In this document: in pieces, positions 6,016 to 8,971 of the stretch | Layout of the letters: every line of letters begins with the position of its first letter | Numbering within the stretch: the stretch's first letter is position 1 | Assembly: GCA_903874585.1 (NCBI GenBank) | Contig: CAIQSY010000121.1 | Coordinates: 1 to 8,971, forward strand | Direction of reading: 5' to 3' | DNA length: 8,971 nucleotides | From: an uncultured Chlorobiaceae bacterium | GTDB taxonomy: Bacteria > Bacteroidota > Chlorobiia > Chlorobiales > Chlorobiaceae | Program-made: the position numbers and the translations under genes | Notes under the pieces: model-generated | Seen by the model: only the letters and a program-made list of their open reading frames with translations | The model's database searches: none | Told to the model about the DNA's origin: nothing

Positions 6016-6549
6016 ATGCCAATTAAATCACGTATCCGTTCGATTCCTGACTATCCAAAAAAAGGAATTCTTTTCCGCGATATTACCACACTCATTAAAG
6101 ATCCCGTAGGATTCCGTCTCACTATCGATAGCCTGACGCAGCACTACATGCAGGAAGGAATGGATTTTGATGTGATTGTCGGCATCGAGGCAAGAGGCTT
6201 TATTATTGGTGGCGCTTTGGCTTACACGCTCGGTAAAGGATTTGTGCCTGTAAGAAAGCCGGGCAAGCTGCCTGCTGACGTCATTACGCAAGAGTATGAG
6301 CTTGAGTATGGCACCGACAAAATTGAGATTCATGTTGATGCACTTGAAGCAGGTCAAAAAGTGCTGCTTGTGGATGATTTGCTTGCCACAGGCGGAACCG
6401 CACTTGCTGCAGCCGCGCTTGTTGAAAAAGTTGGCGGAATTGTCGCTGAAATGGCATTTATCGTGAACCTGCCCGATATTGGTGGCGAGAGAAAAATTCT
6501 TGAGAGAGGCTATAACGTTTACTCATTGACAGAGTTTGAAGGAGAATAA
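6016..6549 (+). CDS. apt: Adenine phosphoribosyltransferase
   Basis: Apt salvages adenine by condensing it with PRPP to give AMP and pyrophosphate in the cytoplasm. The 177-residue length is normal. The protein opens with the family signature IRSIPDYPKKGILFRDIT (7-24). VGIEARGFIIGGALA (55-69) and PVRKPGKLP (78-86) form the base-binding and flexible-loop regions. The PRPP-binding motif VLLVDDLLATGGT (116-128) contains the two adjacent Asp residues (120, 121). The ATG at 6016 is fixed by the proximity of the first conserved block. It follows mtaB by 54 bp with a small hairpin in between and no convincing promoter, so it is probably read from the mtaB transcript. A strong hairpin ends it before convergent ftsH. 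Confidence 0.97.
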   Translation: MPIKSRIRSIPDYPKKGILFRDITTLIKDPVGFRLTIDSLTQHYMQEGMDFDVIVGIEARGFIIGGALAYTLGKGFVPVRKPGKLPADVITQEYELEYGTDKIEIHVDALEAGQKVLLVDDLLATGGTALAAAALVEKVGGIVAEMAFIVNLPDIGGERKILERGYNVYSLTEFEGE

Positions 6550-6573
6550 GCAGTTCACGTCTAAACTTTGAGA

Positions 6574-6617
6574 AAAACAGTATGAAACGGCAGCCAGAAC
6601 TGCCGTTTCGCTGTTTT
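6574..6617. terminator. Bidirectional terminator between apt and ftsH
   Basis: GAAACGGCAG (6584-6593), a 6-nt loop and CTGCCGTTTC (6600-6609) form a perfect 10-bp stem. Outer flanks AAAACAG (6574-6580) and CTGTTTT (6611-6617) also pair across a small internal loop. The short T run on the right serves apt, and the A run on the left gives a U run for ftsH transcripts. It lies 10 bp beyond the ftsH stop codon. Confidence 0.8.
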
Positions 6618-6627
6618 ATGGATAGCT

Positions 6628-8583
6628 TTACATTTTAATAATCTCGTGAATATCCTTAGCGCTGAGTGACTCTCGCTCAATCAAAGCGCCAGCAAGCTTA
6701 TGCAGGAAATCGCTCTTTTCAGCGAGAATTTTTTTCGCATTCTCCATACATCCTATAATAATCGTTCGCACCTCAACATCAATCTGCAGAGCAGTCTCTT
6801 CACTGTATTCACGGATATGTGAATAATCTTTGCCAAGAAACACCTCCTTGTGACTATCGCCATAATTGATTGGTCCAAGCTTTTCGCTCATACCCCATTG
6901 ACGAACCATCCGACGCGCAATATCGGTAGCTTTTTCAATATCATTCGCAGCGCCCGTACTCACCTCATTAAACGTCAACTCCTCAGCCACTCTACCACCA
7001 AGCGCATACGTAATCATGGCAAGCAAATACTCGCGATTGTGCGTATAACGATCTTCAAGTGGCAGATACGCCGTAAGTCCAAGGCTTCTGCCTCGTGGAA
7101 TAATTGTTACTTTATGGATAGGATCCGAACCGCTTGTAAACATTGATACCAGCACATGACCCGCTTCGTGATAAGCGGTCAACTTTTTCTGTTCATCAGA
7201 AATAACCATACTTTTTCGCTCCGTCCCCATCAAAATCTTATCACGAGCCTGCTCAAAATTGTCTGCATTAAGAACATCTTGATTGCTGCGAGACGCTAAA
7301 AGCGCCGCCTCATTAACCAGATTCGCCAAGTCAGCACCAGAAAATCCGGGTGAGCTTTTTGCGACAACCGTAATATCAACACTCTCATCAAGCGGAGTGT
7401 TACGTGTATGAATTTTCAAAATAGCTTCACGCCCGCGAATATCAGGTTTATCAATCGTGATCTGGCGGTCAAAACGCCCAGGACGCAAGAGCGCACTATC
7501 AAGCACATCGGGTCGGTTTGTTGCCGCAATCAGAATGACATTTTCGTTCGTCGTAAAACCATCCATCTCAACAAGAAGCTGGTTCAGTGTCTGCTCACGC
7601 TCATCATGTCCGCCACCTAAACCAGCTCCACGGCTGCGCCCGACGGCATCAATTTCATCAATAAAAACAATACAGGGTGAATTTTTCTTCGCCTGCTCAA
7701 ACAAGTCTCGAACGCGAGCAGCACCAACACCAACAAACATCTCAACAAAATCTGCACCAGACATTGAAAAAAACGGAACCTTTGCTTCACCAGCTATCGC
7801 TTTGGCAAGCAACGTTTTACCCGTTCCCGGAGGACCAAGCAGCAACACACCTTTCGGTATTTTACCACCAATCTTCTGGAACTTTTCAGGATTGGTCAAA
7901 AACTCCACCGTCTCTTGCAGCTCCTCAATTGCCTCATCAACACCGGCAACATCTTTAAACGTCACCTTAACATCAAATTCACTCATAAGTTTGGCACGAC
8001 TTTTACCAAAGCTGAACATATTTTTTGCCTGCGCACCCGCTTGACCATTCATCCGTCGCATCACAAAAAAGTAGATGAACCCAAAAATGATCCACGGCCC
8101 AAAAAGCATCAAAAATGTTGTGAGACCACTGGTACCCTGCTCAACCTTAACTTTAATGCCTTTATCAGCTAAAAGGTCAATCTGCTCTAACGGAAATGAG
8201 GTTAACCGAACAGCAACACGATTTGTCTGCACTGCGGTACCATTCGCCAGCGGAAGTTGCGTCGATTCGCGAAGCTGCACCGCTAACATTGCCGATTTAT
8301 CCTCAAACGTCTTGACCGTTACAGCGGTAACAAGAGAGCGAGACAACACTGATTTATATTCGTTATAGGTAATTTCTGGTCCATCATTACCGGCAAAAAA
8401 GCGCTGAAACGCAAAAAGCGATAACAAACCCAACATCAAAAACAGAATAATTTTTGGAAATTTACCTTGTGGATTTTCCCCGGAACCTTGAAACCAGCCA
8501 GAATTTTGATCATCATCATTAACTGGTTTAAATGTATTACGTGAACTCGCCTTTCCTGATCTTTTCGGTTGATTTTCAGCCAT
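6628..8583 (-). CDS. ftsH: ATP-dependent zinc metalloprotease FtsH
   Basis: FtsH is a membrane-anchored hexameric AAA+ protease that extracts and degrades misassembled membrane proteins and some short-lived regulators. The 651-residue protein has a basic, polar N-terminus (1-42), a first membrane segment (about 44-62), a periplasmic domain (about 65-150) and a second membrane segment (about 154-174). The AAA module has Walker A GPPGTGKT (250-257), Walker B IVFIDE (305-310) and the arginine-finger region RPGRFDR (367-373). The M41 protease domain has zinc motif HEAGH (472-476) and the third metal ligand D548 in AANDIEKAT. All key residues are intact. The N-terminal extension before the first helix is longer than in E. 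coli FtsH. The ATG at 8583 gives MAENQPKRSG; no good Shine-Dalgarno precedes it. It is monocistronic by layout, convergent with apt and divergent from gltX. Confidence 0.97.
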   Translation of the reverse strand: MAENQPKRSGKASSRNTFKPVNDDDQNSGWFQGSGENPQGKFPKIILFLMLGLLSLFAFQRFFAGNDGPEITYNEYKSVLSRSLVTAVTVKTFEDKSAMLAVQLRESTQLPLANGTAVQTNRVAVRLTSFPLEQIDLLADKGIKVKVEQGTSGLTTFLMLFGPWIIFGFIYFFVMRRMNGQAGAQAKNMFSFGKSRAKLMSEFDVKVTFKDVAGVDEAIEELQETVEFLTNPEKFQKIGGKIPKGVLLLGPPGTGKTLLAKAIAGEAKVPFFSMSGADFVEMFVGVGAARVRDLFEQAKKNSPCIVFIDEIDAVGRSRGAGLGGGHDEREQTLNQLLVEMDGFTTNENVILIAATNRPDVLDSALLRPGRFDRQITIDKPDIRGREAILKIHTRNTPLDESVDITVVAKSSPGFSGADLANLVNEAALLASRSNQDVLNADNFEQARDKILMGTERKSMVISDEQKKLTAYHEAGHVLVSMFTSGSDPIHKVTIIPRGRSLGLTAYLPLEDRYTHNREYLLAMITYALGGRVAEELTFNEVSTGAANDIEKATDIARRMVRQWGMSEKLGPINYGDSHKEVFLGKDYSHIREYSEETALQIDVEVRTIIIGCMENAKKILAEKSDFLHKLAGALIERESLSAKDIHEIIKM

Positions 8584-8848
8584 AATCGCAGATATGTAAT
8601 AAGAGTAAAAAAGTAATCGCCTCCATGAGGAGTCATAAAAACAAAATAAACGCTCTAACGATAAGCAAAAACAAAAAGTCTCTCAATGATTTTTTCATCA
8701 CAAGAAAAGCAGAGGCGCTGAATCCTGAAAATCAAAAGTTTCGGGTTAATTCTCTTATCTTATGGCTAAATGCAATGAGTTTTTCTTAAATTCAGCGCAC
8801 TCGCATTAAGATACTTCACTCTCAACAATTAACAGCACAACGCTCATT
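8584..8848. other. 265-bp ftsH-gltX divergent spacer
   Basis: This AT-rich spacer must hold the promoters of ftsH (minus) and gltX (plus). I could not find a pair of -35/-10 boxes good enough to name on either strand, and no convincing sigma-32-type heat-shock promoter for ftsH. A GGAGG on the minus strand (8624-8620) has no start codon at a suitable distance. The right part carries nested inverted repeats, listed separately. No open frame of plausible gene character is present. Confidence 0.5.
8715..8798 (+). repeat. Nested inverted repeats upstream of gltX
   Basis: GCGCTGAAT (8715-8723) pairs perfectly with ATTCAGCGC (8790-8798). Directly inside the left arm, CCTGAAA (8724-8730) can pair with TTTCGGG (8739-8745) around an 8-nt loop, with one G-U pair. 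A weaker 5-bp stem (CTTAT with ATGAG) followed by a T run lies near 8759-8785. Together these could fold into an 84-nt branched RNA ending 50 nt before the gltX start. Whether it is transcribed is unknown. Confidence 0.4.
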
Positions 8849-8971
8849 ATGGTTGGTCAAAGGGTTAGAACAAGGTTTGCACCATCTCCGACGGGATATC
8901 TGCACGTAGGAGGACTGAGAACAGCTCTCTACAATTATCTGTTTGCAAAAAAAATGAAAGGCGACTTCATC
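8849..8971 (+). CDS. gltX: Glutamyl-tRNA synthetase, N-terminal fragment (cut by window edge)
   Basis: GltX charges tRNA-Glu (and in many bacteria tRNA-Gln) with glutamate, using ATP. It also feeds tetrapyrrole synthesis where 5-aminolevulinate is made from glutamyl-tRNA, as in green sulfur bacteria. Only 41 codons are in the window. They show the class I signature RFAPSPTGYLHVGGLRTALYN with the HIGH-type motif HVGG at residues 19-22, followed by YLFAKK. The ATG at 8849 gives MVGQRVRTRFAPSPTG, the expected distance from the start to the signature. The gene continues past the right edge. It diverges from ftsH across a 265-bp spacer with inverted repeats. Confidence 0.95.
   Translation, partial: MVGQRVRTRFAPSPTGYLHVGGLRTALYNYLFAKKMKGDFI

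Noticed and set aside
7457..8044. 195-codon plus-strand open frame opposite the FtsH AAA domain
   Set aside because: Ser/Pro/Ala-rich composition is typical of antisense shadow translation. ftsH on the other strand has all its catalytic motifs.
8436..8636. Minus-strand 66-codon frame starting upstream of ftsH and overlapping its start out of frame
   Set aside because: It overlaps the ftsH N-terminal codons, and the only nearby GGAGG lies inside the frame rather than before its ATG. No family resemblance.
8584..8700. Sigma-32 heat-shock promoter for ftsH
   Set aside because: No CTTGAAA-like box with a CCCCAT-like box at suitable spacing could be found on the minus strand.
1..8971. A novel defence, mobile or biosynthetic system
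   Set aside because: No transposase, integrase, CRISPR repeat array, toxin-antitoxin pair or effector-like gene was found. Apart from the truncated left end and one small unrecognised gene, the content is ordinary housekeeping.

Overview
The window looks like chromosomal housekeeping DNA from a green sulfur bacterium (Chlorobi/Chlorobium-like). This rests on the character of the Apt, FtsH, Era, MtaB and GltX proteins, on the moderate-to-low GC content, and on the scarcity of Shine-Dalgarno sequences. I recognise the group from general knowledge and could not run a search; a low-GC Chlorobium species is my best guess.

Layout, left to right. Positions 1-725 hold the C-terminal half of an AzgA/PbuG-type purine permease on the plus strand. 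Its coding similarity reaches back to about position 57, but an in-frame TAA lies at 54-56 and the N-terminal half is not visible. The first ~109 bases are instead open and membrane-protein-like on the minus strand, so the left end looks like a rearranged or decayed locus. At 738-1595 is a stand-alone nitrilase-superfamily amidase that resembles the glutaminase domain of NAD synthetase. It converges on era (minus, 1632-2549) across a perfect 11-bp hairpin. era and rodA (plus, 2643-3905) diverge from a 93-bp spacer carrying a very good sigma-70 promoter for era. The rodA stop codon lies inside a strong terminator shared with the convergent minus-strand gene 3936-4406, an unrecognised coiled-coil plus winged-helix-like protein. 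That gene diverges from mtaB (plus, 4564-5961) across a 157-bp AT-rich spacer with two perfect palindromes. apt (plus, 6016-6549) follows mtaB, and a long interrupted hairpin separates it from convergent ftsH (minus, 6628-8583). A 265-bp spacer with nested inverted repeats separates ftsH from the start of gltX (plus, 8849 to the right edge).

The genes cover purine uptake and salvage (permease fragment, apt), possible amide or NAD metabolism (amidase), ribosome assembly (era), cell-wall elongation (rodA), tRNA modification and charging (mtaB, gltX) and membrane protein quality control (ftsH). They do not form one pathway. Most are divergent or convergent, so transcription units are short: azgA fragment-amidase and mtaB-apt are the only likely co-transcribed pairs.

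I see no CRISPR array, transposase, phage gene, toxin-antitoxin pair or RNA gene of a known class. The parts most worth a second look are the broken left end, the apparently leaderless era, the unrecognised gene at 3936-4406 with its palindromic upstream region, and the ftsH-gltX spacer.
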